DNA of 64,000 nt from Aeromonas tecta (GTDB lineage Bacteria > Pseudomonadota > Gammaproteobacteria > Enterobacterales > Aeromonadaceae). Below the pieces are notes generated by a model. It was not told the origin of the DNA, did no database searches, and saw only the letters and a program-made list of their open reading frames with translations. The DNA lies in contig NZ_CDCA01000036.1 of the NCBI RefSeq assembly GCF_000820185.1, forward strand, positions 422,162-486,161, given 5' to 3'. Of this stretch, positions 36,685 to 45,390 are shown piece after piece. The number at the start of each line of letters is the position of its first letter. The first letter of the stretch is position 1. The position numbers and the translations under genes are program-made.

Positions 36685-37039
36685 ATAAAGCCCTTACGTC
36701 CGTTTCCCGAGTGTCGCCACAGTATAGAGGCGCCAACATGCCAACACGACCCGCATCCCCCCAGAGTCGGAGCAACACCAGTCTCTATAGAAATAATGAA
36801 AAGGGGCGGTAAAAGATAGGCTCTTGACCACAGGTCGTGATCCTCACCCCATAGCCGCGTCACCGAGGCGGGAACGGGATAGCCATCCGTCCGACAACAG
36901 GGTTATCGACCAGAGGGGGGCAATGCTGAACAGCGGATGTGTCAGACAGCCGCTAAATCTTGCGGGTTGGATGACGCCCATAAAAAAACCGGCCGCAATG
37001 CGGCCGGTCCAAAAATACAGTAGGCAGTCAGGGAATGAC
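36685..37039. other. Intergenic region between cheV and the porin gene
   Basis: No gene seen. The part next to cheV holds a TATACT box (minus strand, near 36720) as a candidate -10 element. The part next to the porin stop holds its terminator. Confidence 0.5.
36982..37008 (-). terminator. Terminator of the porin gene
   Basis: Minus-strand stem ACCGGCCGCA/TGCGGCCGGT followed by TTTTTTTA. Confidence 0.9.
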
Positions 37040-38140
37040 TTAGAAATTGTACTGCAGTGCTACCGCAACGATGTCGTCGGTAGACTTGCCCAGGCTGTTC
37101 ATGTTGGTAGAACCAACTTCGTCCAGCAGGTTGATTTTGTAATCAACGTAGGCGTTGAAGTTGTCGGTGAAGTTGTACCAGGCACCTACAGAGACGTACT
37201 CGGTAGCGGTATCGTCGATACCGTGAGCGCTGTCTTTCACGTCAGTACGCAGGTAAGCCAGGGAAGGCTTGAACTTCGGCGTGATGTTGTACTGTACGAC
37301 GGCTTCGTAACCATCCATCTTCTCGGCATAACCGCGCATGGAGCCGGTATCTACGAAGAGGTGATCTTCACCGTGGGAGTAGGTAGCAGCCATGTACAGG
37401 TTGCCGGTGGTGTACTTGGCACCCACACCGAACAGCTTGGCATCGTTGTCGCCACCGAAGCTCACGTTTTCGGCTTGCTCGTCGGTCTTGCCAGCTTGGT
37501 TATAGGCGGCACCCAGGCTCAGACCCATATCGAAGTCATAGTTGGCAGACAGGGCATAACCCTCGGAGGAGCCTTTCGGGTTCCAGTCACCGTTGACGCC
37601 AGCACGGTCGCTACGGCTTTCGTTTTGCGGGTCGTTGTTACCGGTGAACTGGGCGCCCAGGGTCAGACCCTGCCAGTTGTAGATGTACTGGGCCAGAGCG
37701 TTGGTACGACCGGTACCGAACACGTCAGTGTCCTTACCCAGGCCGTCACCACCCCACTCAGGCAGGACGTCGGTGTAGTTGTTCACGGCTTTGGTGAACA
37801 GACCGTCTTGACGACCGTAGCTGAAGGCACCGAAGCGATCATGCTTGATACCGGCGTAAGCGTAACGCAGCTCGTCGTTGTCAGAACCGGACACCGGCAG
37901 GTTGTACTCTGCGAAACCGAATGCGGTGGTTTCGTTGTCAATCTTGGTCTCGCCTGCAACGTGCAGACGCAGGTAGCTGGCATCGCCTTCGCTGGCGTCG
38001 TCATCGGTACCGTAGTACATGCCGTTGACACGGCCGCCGATGTCCAGTTTGGAGCCATTCTGATCGTAAACAGTTGCAGCTTGTGCACCACCTGCCAGCA
38101 GCAGGCTGGAGATGGCCATAGTCAATGCTGTCTTTTTCAT
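37040..38140 (-). CDS. General porin, OmpC/OmpF type
   Basis: A 366-residue outer-membrane protein. The signal peptide MKKTALTMAISSLLLAGGAQA is cleaved before ATVYDQNG. A 16-strand porin pattern follows: LDIGGRVNGMYY, LRYAYAGI, GAFSYGRQDG, and the C-terminal VAVALQYNF with the terminal Phe needed for assembly by the Bam complex. It matches Aeromonas major porins in size and start. The start at 38140 has AGGA eight bases upstream. The A+T-rich leader (38141-38400) likely carries osmoregulatory sites, but I cannot name them. Confidence 0.94.
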   Translation of the reverse strand: MKKTALTMAISSLLLAGGAQAATVYDQNGSKLDIGGRVNGMYYGTDDDASEGDASYLRLHVAGETKIDNETTAFGFAEYNLPVSGSDNDELRYAYAGIKHDRFGAFSYGRQDGLFTKAVNNYTDVLPEWGGDGLGKDTDVFGTGRTNALAQYIYNWQGLTLGAQFTGNNDPQNESRSDRAGVNGDWNPKGSSEGYALSANYDFDMGLSLGAAYNQAGKTDEQAENVSFGGDNDAKLFGVGAKYTTGNLYMAATYSHGEDHLFVDTGSMRGYAEKMDGYEAVVQYNITPKFKPSLAYLRTDVKDSAHGIDDTATEYVSVGAWYNFTDNFNAYVDYKINLLDEVGSTNMNSLGKSTDDIVAVALQYNF

Positions 38141-38483
38141 TGTTAGTTCCTCTGGTGTAAACACTATCTATCAGACCTGTGCTCGGTCGTTATGATCGGG
38201 TTTATGTTCCGATGACCTAGGGTAGATCCGGAAACCTTGACTGGAACTGAAGCGGGGGGCGATTAATTCGAGAATGCCACTTGAGGCTGTATTTTAGCGA
38301 CATAAAATGTCGCCAAGATTGACGATTGTCGATATTTAAATCTTATAAATTGATTTTTATCGAACTAAACGTGAGGTGGGAAATGCTAAGGTAGGTATTT
38401 ATATCGGCGATAATAGCATCCCGGTGGCGACAAAAACATCTCCTTCGCCACCCATCAGGCCTTCGCCTCCTGCGAATGGACAC
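38141..38483. other. AT-rich upstream region of the porin gene
   Basis: No gene seen. It holds a perfect hairpin GCGACATAAAATGTCGC (38297-38313) and a run of A/T (38320-38370) that may bind OmpR-like or H-NS-like regulators. The right end is the downstream flank of the CBS gene. Confidence 0.5.
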
Positions 38484-38894
38484 TCAGGCTGGCGTCCAGG
38501 TTTGCATGACGCGCAGCAGATCCGTCCAGCTGACGATACCGACCAAGGCGCCGTTTTCCAGCACCGGCAGGCAGGAGACATGCCGCGCCAGCATCATGCT
38601 GGCCGCCTCTTGCAGCGACAGCTCGGGGGAGATGGTGACGAGCTGACGGCTCATGATCTGATGAGCGCGCCGGTTGAGGGTTTCGGTGTCTCGGTTCATC
38701 TCGGCGTCCGTGTCGAGATAAGGGCTGAGAGCCCGCAGCAGATCCCGGTCCGAGATGACACCGACCAGTGCCTCCTCCTCGATCACCAGCAGGTGACGAA
38801 AGTGGGCCTGCTCGAAGATCTCCTTGATGACGTTGAGTCTGTCATCCATGGAAACCGTCGCGATCCGGGTCGTCATGATCTCTTTAATCAGCAT
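38484..38894 (-). CDS. CBS-domain pair protein
   Basis: A 136-residue protein made of two CBS motifs (about 1-60: EIMTTRIATVSMDDRL, LVGVISDRDLLRAL; about 75-136: QIMSRQLVTISPELSL, LVGIVSWTDLLRVM). Such pairs bind adenine nucleotides and regulate enzymes or channels, but as a stand-alone protein the partner is unknown. The ATG at 38894 is preceded by AGGAGG. It is divergent from yheS. Confidence 0.9.
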   Translation of the reverse strand: MLIKEIMTTRIATVSMDDRLNVIKEIFEQAHFRHLLVIEEEALVGVISDRDLLRALSPYLDTDAEMNRDTETLNRRAHQIMSRQLVTISPELSLQEAASMMLARHVSCLPVLENGALVGIVSWTDLLRVMQTWTPA

Positions 38895-39048
38895 GGCAGC
38901 CTCCTGCTCCCTGACAGATGTCTCTGTTATGGCACGTTTTTCTGTCCGCAGCCAGCCGACTCCCCTCGCCTTCCAGTGCAAATTCGAGCCGTTTCACGTA
39001 AAATCCGCGCCAGTTTCCCCCTTCATTTGAGCCAAGCAGACCCAATCC

Positions 39049-40959
39049 ATGATAGTTGCCAGTCAAATCGAACTGATCCGCGGCGGCCGCACGCTGCTGG
39101 ACAACGCCTCCTGCACCATACATCCCGGCCACAAGGTGGGTCTGGTGGGCAAGAACGGCTGTGGCAAGTCCACCTTCTTTGCGCTGGTGCGGGGCGAGCT
39201 GGCCATCGACAACGGCAGCTTCAGCCTGCCCGCCGGCTGGCAGATTGCCGGCGTCGCCCAGGAGACCCCGGCGCTGGATTGCTCCGCCCTCGACTATGTG
39301 ATCGACGGCGACAAGGAGTTCCGCATCCTGGAGGCCCAGCTCGCGAAGGCCGAGCAGGATGACAACGGCTTGTTGGTTGCCGAACTGCACGGCAAGCTCG
39401 ACACCATAGGCGCCTACAGCATCCGCGCCCGCGCCGCCGAGTTGCTGCACGGCCTTGGCTTTGGCGGCGATCAGCTGGCCTCGCCGGTGCGCAGCTTCTC
39501 CGGTGGCTGGCGCATGCGCCTCAACCTCGCCCAGGCACTGCTCTGCCGCTCCGACCTGTTGCTCTTGGATGAACCGACCAACCACCTGGACTTGGACGCC
39601 GTCATCTGGCTGGAGAAGTGGCTCAAGGGCTATCAGGGCACGCTGGTGCTTATTTCTCACGACCGCGACTTCCTCGACTCTGTCATCAATCGCATCATCC
39701 ATATCGAGAACGGCAAGCTCAACGAATACACCGGCGGCTACTCCGACTTCGAACTGCAGCGGGCCGAGCAGCTCGCCCAGCAGCAATCCATGTACGAGAA
39801 GCAGCAGCGGGAGATGTCCCACATGCAGGACTATGTGGACCGCTTCCGCTACAAGGCCTCCAAGGCCCGCCAGGCCCAGAGTCGCCTCAAGGCCATGGAG
39901 CGGATGGAGAAGATCCTACCGGCCCACGCCGATTCCGAGTTCAGCTTCGAGTTTCGCGAGCCGTCGGCCCTGCCGACTCCGCTCATCGCCATGGAAAATC
40001 TCAGCGCCGGTTATGGCGACAAGGTGATCCTGGAGAAGATCAAACTCAACCTGGTGCCCGGTTCGCGCATCGGCCTGCTGGGGCGCAACGGCGCCGGCAA
40101 GTCCACCTTCATCAAAATGCTCTCCGGCAGCAACCCGCCGCTGTCGGGCAAGCTGGAGGTGAGCGCCGGCGTCAGCATCGGTTACTTCGCCCAGCACCAG
40201 CTCGAGACCCTGCGCCTCGATGACACCCCGCTCGATCACCTGGCCCGCCTCGCACCAGACAAGACCGAGCAGGAGCTGCGCAACTACCTCGGCAGCTTTG
40301 GCTTCCACGGTGACAAGGCGCTGGACAAGGTGGCTCCGTTTTCGGGCGGCGAGAAGGCGCGGCTGGTTCTGGCCCTGGTTACCTGGCAAAAGCCGAACCT
40401 GCTGCTGCTCGATGAACCGACCAACCATCTGGACTTGGAGATGCGCCACGCCCTGACCATGGCGCTGCAAGGCTTCGAGGGCGCCATGGTGGTGGTCTCT
40501 CACGACCGTCACCTGCTGCGCACCACCACAGATGACTTCTATCTGGTGCACGGTGGCCGGGTAGAGCCGTTTGACGGCGATCTGGACGACTACCACAAAT
40601 GGCTCGGTGAGCAGGAAAAAGAGGCCAACGCCAAGCCAAGCGACGGCCCGGCCTCTGCCAACTCGGCGGTGGCCCGCAAGGATCAGAAGCGCCGCGAGGC
40701 GGAGTTCCGGCAAGCGACCCGGCCGCTGCGCCAGAAGCTCGAGAAGCTCGAGGCCAGCATGACGAAGCTGCAACTCAAGCTCGGGGCGGTCGAGGAGCAG
40801 CTTGCGGATCCCGCCATCTACGAAGAAGGCGCCAAGAACAAGCTCTCCGAGCTGCTCAAATCCCAGGGCCCGATAAAGGAAGAGCTGGAAGAGGTCGAGC
40901 TGGAGTGGATGAGTCTTTCCGAGGAGCTGGAAACTCAGGAGCAGGCCTTCTTTGCGTGA
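39049..40959 (+). CDS. yheS: ABC-F ATPase YheS
   Basis: A 636-residue soluble protein with two ATPase domains and no membrane part. ATPase 1 has GKNGCGKST, FSGGWRMR and LLLLDEPTNHLD. ATPase 2 has GRNGAGKST, FSGGEKAR and LLLLDEPTNHLD. Between them lies the charged linker (about 245-300) that inserts into the ribosomal exit site, and a C-terminal coiled coil follows (about 545-636). It matches E. coli YheS (637), a ribosome-binding ABC-F factor. It is the first of three overlapping genes. Confidence 0.95.
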   Translation: MIVASQIELIRGGRTLLDNASCTIHPGHKVGLVGKNGCGKSTFFALVRGELAIDNGSFSLPAGWQIAGVAQETPALDCSALDYVIDGDKEFRILEAQLAKAEQDDNGLLVAELHGKLDTIGAYSIRARAAELLHGLGFGGDQLASPVRSFSGGWRMRLNLAQALLCRSDLLLLDEPTNHLDLDAVIWLEKWLKGYQGTLVLISHDRDFLDSVINRIIHIENGKLNEYTGGYSDFELQRAEQLAQQQSMYEKQQREMSHMQDYVDRFRYKASKARQAQSRLKAMERMEKILPAHADSEFSFEFREPSALPTPLIAMENLSAGYGDKVILEKIKLNLVPGSRIGLLGRNGAGKSTFIKMLSGSNPPLSGKLEVSAGVSIGYFAQHQLETLRLDDTPLDHLARLAPDKTEQELRNYLGSFGFHGDKALDKVAPFSGGEKARLVLALVTWQKPNLLLLDEPTNHLDLEMRHALTMALQGFEGAMVVVSHDRHLLRTTTDDFYLVHGGRVEPFDGDLDDYHKWLGEQEKEANAKPSDGPASANSAVARKDQKRREAEFRQATRPLRQKLEKLEASMTKLQLKLGAVEEQLADPAIYEEGAKNKLSELLKSQGPIKEELEEVELEWMSLSEELETQEQAFFA

Positions 40960-40969
40960 CGAGCTATCA

Positions 40970-41413
40970 ATGACGAGCGATCGGGTGGCCAGCCATGAGC
41001 TGCCCACTCCGCTCGATTTCTGGCGCTGGAGCGGTGAGTGCTATGGCGAGCGCAGCCAGGACTGGCTCGAGGTGCAGAGCCTGGGTGGCAACGTCAATCT
41101 GGCCCTGCTGCTGCATCGGCTGGATCAGGACGGCATCCCGGTCAGCCTCATCGACTTGCAACCGGCCCTGGTCCAGACCGAGGCGGTGCTGCTTCCCTGG
41201 CGTACCTTGCGCCAGCACGCCAAAGCGCGGCTGGATGAGCGCGAGTACCAGAGCATGCTGGCCCACGAACTGGAGCTGGAGCGGCTGCAGCAGGGGGTCT
41301 TGCTGCAGACCCTGCGCGGCCTCACCCTGTGCCGGGGCAAGAGCCACAATTTGTCGAACTATCTATCGTTACTGGGGGCCCAGCAGGGCCCCCTCAGAGA
41401 CCTAATATGCTGA
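40970..41413 (+). CDS. DUF2390/TIGR02444-family protein
   Basis: A 147-residue helical protein with the family pattern TPLDFWRWSGECYGE, GGNVNLALLLHRL, PWRTLRQHAKARLDE and NLSNYLSLLG. Its function is unknown. The ATG at 40970 begins 10 bases after the yheS stop; a TTG at 40952 would overlap yheS. Its end overlaps rlmJ by 7 bp, so the three genes are co-translated. The same order, yheS then a DUF2390 gene, is found in related bacteria as far as I recall. Confidence 0.85.
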   Translation: MTSDRVASHELPTPLDFWRWSGECYGERSQDWLEVQSLGGNVNLALLLHRLDQDGIPVSLIDLQPALVQTEAVLLPWRTLRQHAKARLDEREYQSMLAHELELERLQQGVLLQTLRGLTLCRGKSHNLSNYLSLLGAQQGPLRDLIC

Positions 41414-42276
41414 GTTATCGCCACGCCTTTCACGCCGGCAACCATGCCGACGTACTGAAACACACCGTTCAGGCCCTGATCATCGAATCCCTCAAGAAGA
41501 AGGAAAAACCCTTCATCGTGCTGGATACCCATGCCGGCGGCGGTCTCTACGACCTGCGCGGTGACTGGTCCCAGAAGAAGGCGGAATATGCCGACGGTAT
41601 CGGCCGGCTGTGGGACGAGCGCGCCGACTGGGCTGTCATGGCGCCCTATCTCGGCGTCATCGAAGAGATGAACCCCGGTCAAGAAGGAAACGGTGGTGAG
41701 CTGCACTATTACCCCGGCTCCCCCGAGCTGTCGCGTCGGCTGCTGCGCGAGCACGACAAGCTGGCGCTGATGGAGCTGCACAACAACGAGGTGGACGATC
41801 TGCGTGCCAACATGGGCTATGACCCCCGTGTCGCCGTGCACCATCGCGATGGTTTCGAGGGGCTGGTGGCTCTGCTGCCGCCGACCCCGCGCCGCGGTCT
41901 TGTGCTGATCGATCCGCCCTATGAACTCAAGGAAGACTACTTTGCGGTGGTCGATACTCTCAAAAAAGCCTCGAAGCGCTGGGCCACCGGCATCTATGCG
42001 CTCTGGTATCCGATCTTGGGCCAAGAGGCAGACAAGTCCCGCGACATGCTCAAAGCTATCAAGCGGGAGAACTTCGGCGACGTGCTGGTAGCCGAGCTGG
42101 AAGTGGCCGGCCAGACCGCAGATTGGGGCATGAACGGCTCCGGTATGCTGATCGTCAGCCCCCCCTGGATGCTGGCCGAACAGATCGAGGCTTTCTTGAA
42201 GCCCCTGTGCGCCAAGCTGGCCCAGGGCGCCGGCGCCCAATACAGGGTGGAATGGCTGAATCAGGCCGAAGCCTGA
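41407..42276 (+). CDS. rlmJ: 23S rRNA (adenine2030-N6)-methyltransferase
   Basis: A 289-residue enzyme that methylates A2030 of 23S rRNA. Features are the start MLSYRHAFHAGNHADVLKH, SAM-binding DTHAGGGLYDL, catalytic DPPYE motif near residue 167, and the long helical insert. Length matches E. coli RlmJ (280). It is last in the yheS operon, which joins two ribosome-related genes. Confidence 0.95.
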   Translation: MLSYRHAFHAGNHADVLKHTVQALIIESLKKKEKPFIVLDTHAGGGLYDLRGDWSQKKAEYADGIGRLWDERADWAVMAPYLGVIEEMNPGQEGNGGELHYYPGSPELSRRLLREHDKLALMELHNNEVDDLRANMGYDPRVAVHHRDGFEGLVALLPPTPRRGLVLIDPPYELKEDYFAVVDTLKKASKRWATGIYALWYPILGQEADKSRDMLKAIKRENFGDVLVAELEVAGQTADWGMNGSGMLIVSPPWMLAEQIEAFLKPLCAKLAQGAGAQYRVEWLNQAEA

Positions 42277-42295
42277 GTCCCGCCTCCCACACAGC

Positions 42296-42320
42296 AAAAA
42301 GCCCCGAAGAGGGGCTTTTT
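42296..42320 (+). terminator. Terminator of the yheS-rlmJ operon
   Basis: AAAAAGCCCC/GGGGCTTTTT stem with a GAAGA loop, and T run. Confidence 0.9.
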
Positions 42321-42401
42321 TGTTGGTATCACGGGCTCTGCTCTCTGGCAAAGAGAGGATCACGCCCGCCACACATGATAGGTTTTATCTATGACAATCA
42401 T

Positions 42402-42422
42402 AAATGAGAATTATTTTCATTT
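42402..42422 (+). promoter_or_regulatory. Fur-like iron box
   Basis: AAATGAGAATTATTTTCATTT contains the AATGAGAATTATTTTCATT core, close to the 19-bp Fur site (alternating NAT-A/T-AT hexamers). It lies 50 bp before the DUF2061 start, in the promoter region. Confidence 0.6.
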
Positions 42423-42471
42423 GGTGTGATTGTTAGGCATACTCTTCTCATCACCAGAGGGAGCCACCATC

Positions 42472-42822
42472 ATGAAAAAGACCATCAGCTTCGCCATCCT
42501 GCACTTCATCGTGGCCTTTACCGTGGCTTACCTGCTGACCGGCGAACTGCTCACCGCCAGTCTGATCGCCCTGATAGAGCCCGCCGTCAACACGGTCGCC
42601 TTCTATTTCCATGACCTTGGCTGGCGCACGTTCAAACCGAACCACAGCCTGCACAGCTTCGCCCTTGTGCATTTCAGCGTGGCCTTTGCCGTCGCCTTCC
42701 TGTTGAGCGGCGAGCTGCTCACCGGCGGCGTGATGGCACTGATTGAACCCGCCATCAACACCGTCGTCTTCTTCTTCCATGAAAAGCTGTGGCGCGCCCG
42801 TCAGCGCCTGGCGCTGGCCTGA
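42472..42822 (+). CDS. Two-domain DUF2061 membrane protein
   Basis: A 116-residue protein with two tandem copies of the DUF2061 unit (about 1-52 and 58-108). Each has two hydrophobic helices with the same text: HFIVAFTVAYLLTGELLT, LIALIEPAVNTVAFYFHD; and HFSVAFAVAFLLSGELLT, LIEPAINTVVFFFHEKLW. Four inner-membrane helices are predicted. The function of the family is unknown. The Fur-like site directly upstream predicts repression by iron. The ATG at 42472 follows GAGGGA. Confidence 0.88.
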   Translation: MKKTISFAILHFIVAFTVAYLLTGELLTASLIALIEPAVNTVAFYFHDLGWRTFKPNHSLHSFALVHFSVAFAVAFLLSGELLTGGVMALIEPAINTVVFFFHEKLWRARQRLALA

Positions 42823-42924
42823 TGACAGGCACTGTCGCCATCCCATTCGGCCCCTTTATAAAGACTTAGCCAAGGTAGGGTTTCTATGTTCTAGTGCCTC
42901 ATCACAACCCGATGGAATCTGGAC

Positions 42925-43527
42925 ATGGACAAACGACTGCTGGCCCCACTGCTGCTCCTCCCTCTCTCCCTGCCGGCCCTGGCCGGCACAGCCCCCTCCT
43001 TCGACTGCGCCAAGGCCCACAGCAGCGCCGAGCAGCTGATCTGCAAGGACGCCGCGCTAGCCACGCTGGATAACGAGCTAGCCGCCCTCTATCCAAAGGC
43101 GATCGCCAACTTCTCTGCCGAGCAGGCGAAGACAGAGAAGGCGATGCAGCGCGGCTGGATCAAGGGCCGCAACGAATGCTGGAAGGATGCGGATCCCGGC
43201 AAGTGCATCGAATCTAGCTACCAAATGCGCATCACCGAGCTGCAGGTCAAGGGAGGCCAGCTGGTGGTGCCCTCCCCCGTGCTCTACCAGTGCGGCAAAG
43301 ATCTGGCCCTCACCGCCTACTTCTACAACGACGGCAAGCTGCCCGCCGCCGTCATCAACCTGGGCGTCGATCAGCAGGTGTTGGCCTATGGCGTCCCCAC
43401 CGGCAGCGGCGCCCGCTACGAGGGGCAGAACCTCAGCCTCTGGACCAAGGGTAAAGAGGCCCAACTCGAGCGTTACGGCGAGCCGGCCCTCTCCTGCCTG
43501 CAATCTGGCAAAGGCAGCAACGAATAA
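42925..43527 (+). CDS. Periplasmic DUF1311(LprI-like)-MliC fusion, probable lysozyme inhibitor
   Basis: A 200-residue exported protein (signal peptide to LPALAG, about residue 20). Residues about 24-105 match the LprI-like DUF1311 region: FDCAKAHSSAEQLICKDAAL, GWIKGRNECWK, CIESSYQMRI. Residues about 118-192 match MliC: YQCGKDLALTAYF, PTGSGARYEGQNLSLWTKG, KEAQLE, then Cys. MliC blocks C-type lysozyme through a conserved Ser/Lys loop (SGARY and WTKG). Both parts are seen in lysozyme-inhibiting proteins, so the fusion likely protects peptidoglycan; activity is inferred. Monocistronic. Confidence 0.85.
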   Translation: MDKRLLAPLLLLPLSLPALAGTAPSFDCAKAHSSAEQLICKDAALATLDNELAALYPKAIANFSAEQAKTEKAMQRGWIKGRNECWKDADPGKCIESSYQMRITELQVKGGQLVVPSPVLYQCGKDLALTAYFYNDGKLPAAVINLGVDQQVLAYGVPTGSGARYEGQNLSLWTKGKEAQLERYGEPALSCLQSGKGSNE

Positions 43528-43551
43528 GCCTTTCCATCCGCTTGTGAAATG

Positions 43552-43578
43552 AAAAAGCCCCGCAGTGCGGGGCTTTTT
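43552..43578. terminator. Bidirectional terminator between the inhibitor gene and putP
   Basis: AAAAAGCCCCGC/GCGGGGCTTTTT stem with an AGT loop. Confidence 0.9.
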
Positions 43579-43597
43579 GTTATCCAAGATGGCCGAC

Positions 43598-45118
43598 TCA
43601 GTTCACGGCGATCGGGTCGTTCATGTTGCCTGGCGGCGGAGTCTGGAACTCGCGCTCGGCCTCGTTGAAGCGATCCAGCATGGCCTTGGACGGTGCCTTG
43701 TCCAGCAGGCTGAACACCACAATCGCCAGCCCGGAGAACAGGAAGCCCGGGATGATTTCATAGAGCCCCAGCCAGCCGAACTGCTTCCAGACGATGACGG
43801 TCAGGGCACCGACCAGCATGCCGGCCAGGGCGCCGTTGCGGGTCATGCGTGACCAGAGCACGGAGAGCAGTACCACGGGGCCGAAGGCGGCACCGAAGCC
43901 GGCCCAAGCGTAGCTTACCAGCCCCAGCACCCGGTTCTCCGGGTTCACGGCCACGGCGATGGCAATCAGGGAGATGACCAGCACCATGGCGCGACCGACC
44001 CACACCAGCTCTTTCTGGGAGGCATTCTTGCGCAGGAACGGCTTGTAGAGATCCTCGGTGATGGCGCTGGAGCAGACCAGCAGCTGACAGCTCAAGGTAC
44101 TCATCACTGCCGCCAGGATGGCGGAGAGCAGCACACCGGCAATCCAGGGGTTGAACAGGATCTTGGACAGCTCGATGAAGACCCGCTCCGGGTTACCGGT
44201 CACGCCGGCGGCCTGCTCGGTGAAGGTGCTGAAGTAAGCCAGGCCGAAGAAACCGATGGCCACGGCGCCGCCGAGGCAAAGCACCATCCAGGTCATGCTG
44301 ATGCGACGGGCGCTGGCCATGGAGTGATGGGAGTCCGCCGCCATGAAGCGCGCCAGGATGTGCGGCTGACCGAAGTAGCCAAGGCCCCAGGCCATCAGCG
44401 AGATGATGGCGATGAAGTCCAGGTTCTTGAACATGTCGAGGTTGCTGGCGTTCTGCGCCGCCACCTGCACCATGGCGGTGTCGATGCCGCCGACAGCGAT
44501 GATGACGAACACCGGGGTCAGGATCAGGGCGAAGATCATCAGGGTGGCCTGCACCGTATCGGTCCAGCTCACCGCGAGGAAGCCACCGAAGAAGGTGTAG
44601 CTGATGGTAGCGGCCGCACCGACCCAGAGGGCGGTGTTGTAATCCATGCCGAAGGTGCTCTCGAACAGGCGGGCGCCAGCCACCACACCGGAGGCGCAGT
44701 AGATGGTGAAGAACAGCAGGATAACCAAGGCGGAGAGGATGCGCAGCACCCGGCTCTTGTCCTCGAAGCGATAGGTGAAGTAATCCGGCAGGGTCAAGGC
44801 GTTGCGGTTCTTCTCGGTGTGAACCCGCAGCCGACCGGCGACCCAGCGCCAGTTGAAGTAGGCCCCGAGGGTGAGGCCGATGGCAATCCAGCTCTCGGAG
44901 ATACCGCCGATGAAGACGGCGCCCGGCAGGCCCATCAACAACCAGCCACTCATGTCGGAGGCGCCGGCGGAGAGGGCGGTAACCCAGCTCCCCATGCGGC
45001 GGCCGCCGAGAATGTAATCGTCAAAGTTGCGGGTGGCGCGATAGGCGACAAAACCTATCAGCACCATGCCCAGGATATACACCAGGAAGGTGATAAGCAT
45101 TGGGGTGCTAGCTGTCAT
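43598..45118 (-). CDS. putP: Sodium/proline symporter
   Basis: A 506-residue inner-membrane transporter of the solute:sodium symporter family with about 13 helices. Marks are GGRRMGSWVTALSAGASDMSG near the N-terminus (substrate and Na+ site region), TLPDYFTYRFED, and GFGAAFGPVVLLSVLW. Length matches E. coli PutP (502). It imports proline as carbon, nitrogen and osmolyte source. No putA lies next to it in this window. GGAG stands seven bases before the start. Confidence 0.95.
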   Translation of the reverse strand: MTASTPMLITFLVYILGMVLIGFVAYRATRNFDDYILGGRRMGSWVTALSAGASDMSGWLLMGLPGAVFIGGISESWIAIGLTLGAYFNWRWVAGRLRVHTEKNRNALTLPDYFTYRFEDKSRVLRILSALVILLFFTIYCASGVVAGARLFESTFGMDYNTALWVGAAATISYTFFGGFLAVSWTDTVQATLMIFALILTPVFVIIAVGGIDTAMVQVAAQNASNLDMFKNLDFIAIISLMAWGLGYFGQPHILARFMAADSHHSMASARRISMTWMVLCLGGAVAIGFFGLAYFSTFTEQAAGVTGNPERVFIELSKILFNPWIAGVLLSAILAAVMSTLSCQLLVCSSAITEDLYKPFLRKNASQKELVWVGRAMVLVISLIAIAVAVNPENRVLGLVSYAWAGFGAAFGPVVLLSVLWSRMTRNGALAGMLVGALTVIVWKQFGWLGLYEIIPGFLFSGLAIVVFSLLDKAPSKAMLDRFNEAEREFQTPPPGNMNDPIAVN

Positions 45119-45344
45119 TCAAAACTCCGTTATGTGACGTGTGTACCCGTTCTGACGACGGGCTCTTCCTTAAAAACCGGCCTAGAGTAATCAGCAGATC
45201 CCATAAGCTCAACTGTTTTTAACAAATAAAAAACACAATGAAACCGTTTGCTAACTAATTAAGTAACTACTCAAAGATGAAATAGCCAAATATTATGCCA
45301 CGACAGCAACGACTTATCCTGACCCTCCCCTTGCTCGTTGACAT

Positions 45345-45376
45345 AAAAAAGCCCCGGCCGGAGCCGGGGCTTTTTT
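45345..45376 (-). terminator. Terminator of the L,D-transpeptidase gene
   Basis: Minus-strand stem AAGCCCCGGC/GCCGGGGCTT extended by A/T pairs, then a T run. Confidence 0.9.
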
Positions 45377-45390
45377 TACAGATTGAGAGA

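Noticed and set aside
36685..37039. A small gene between cheV and the porin
   Set aside because: No frame with a ribosome site and coding-like composition is seen.
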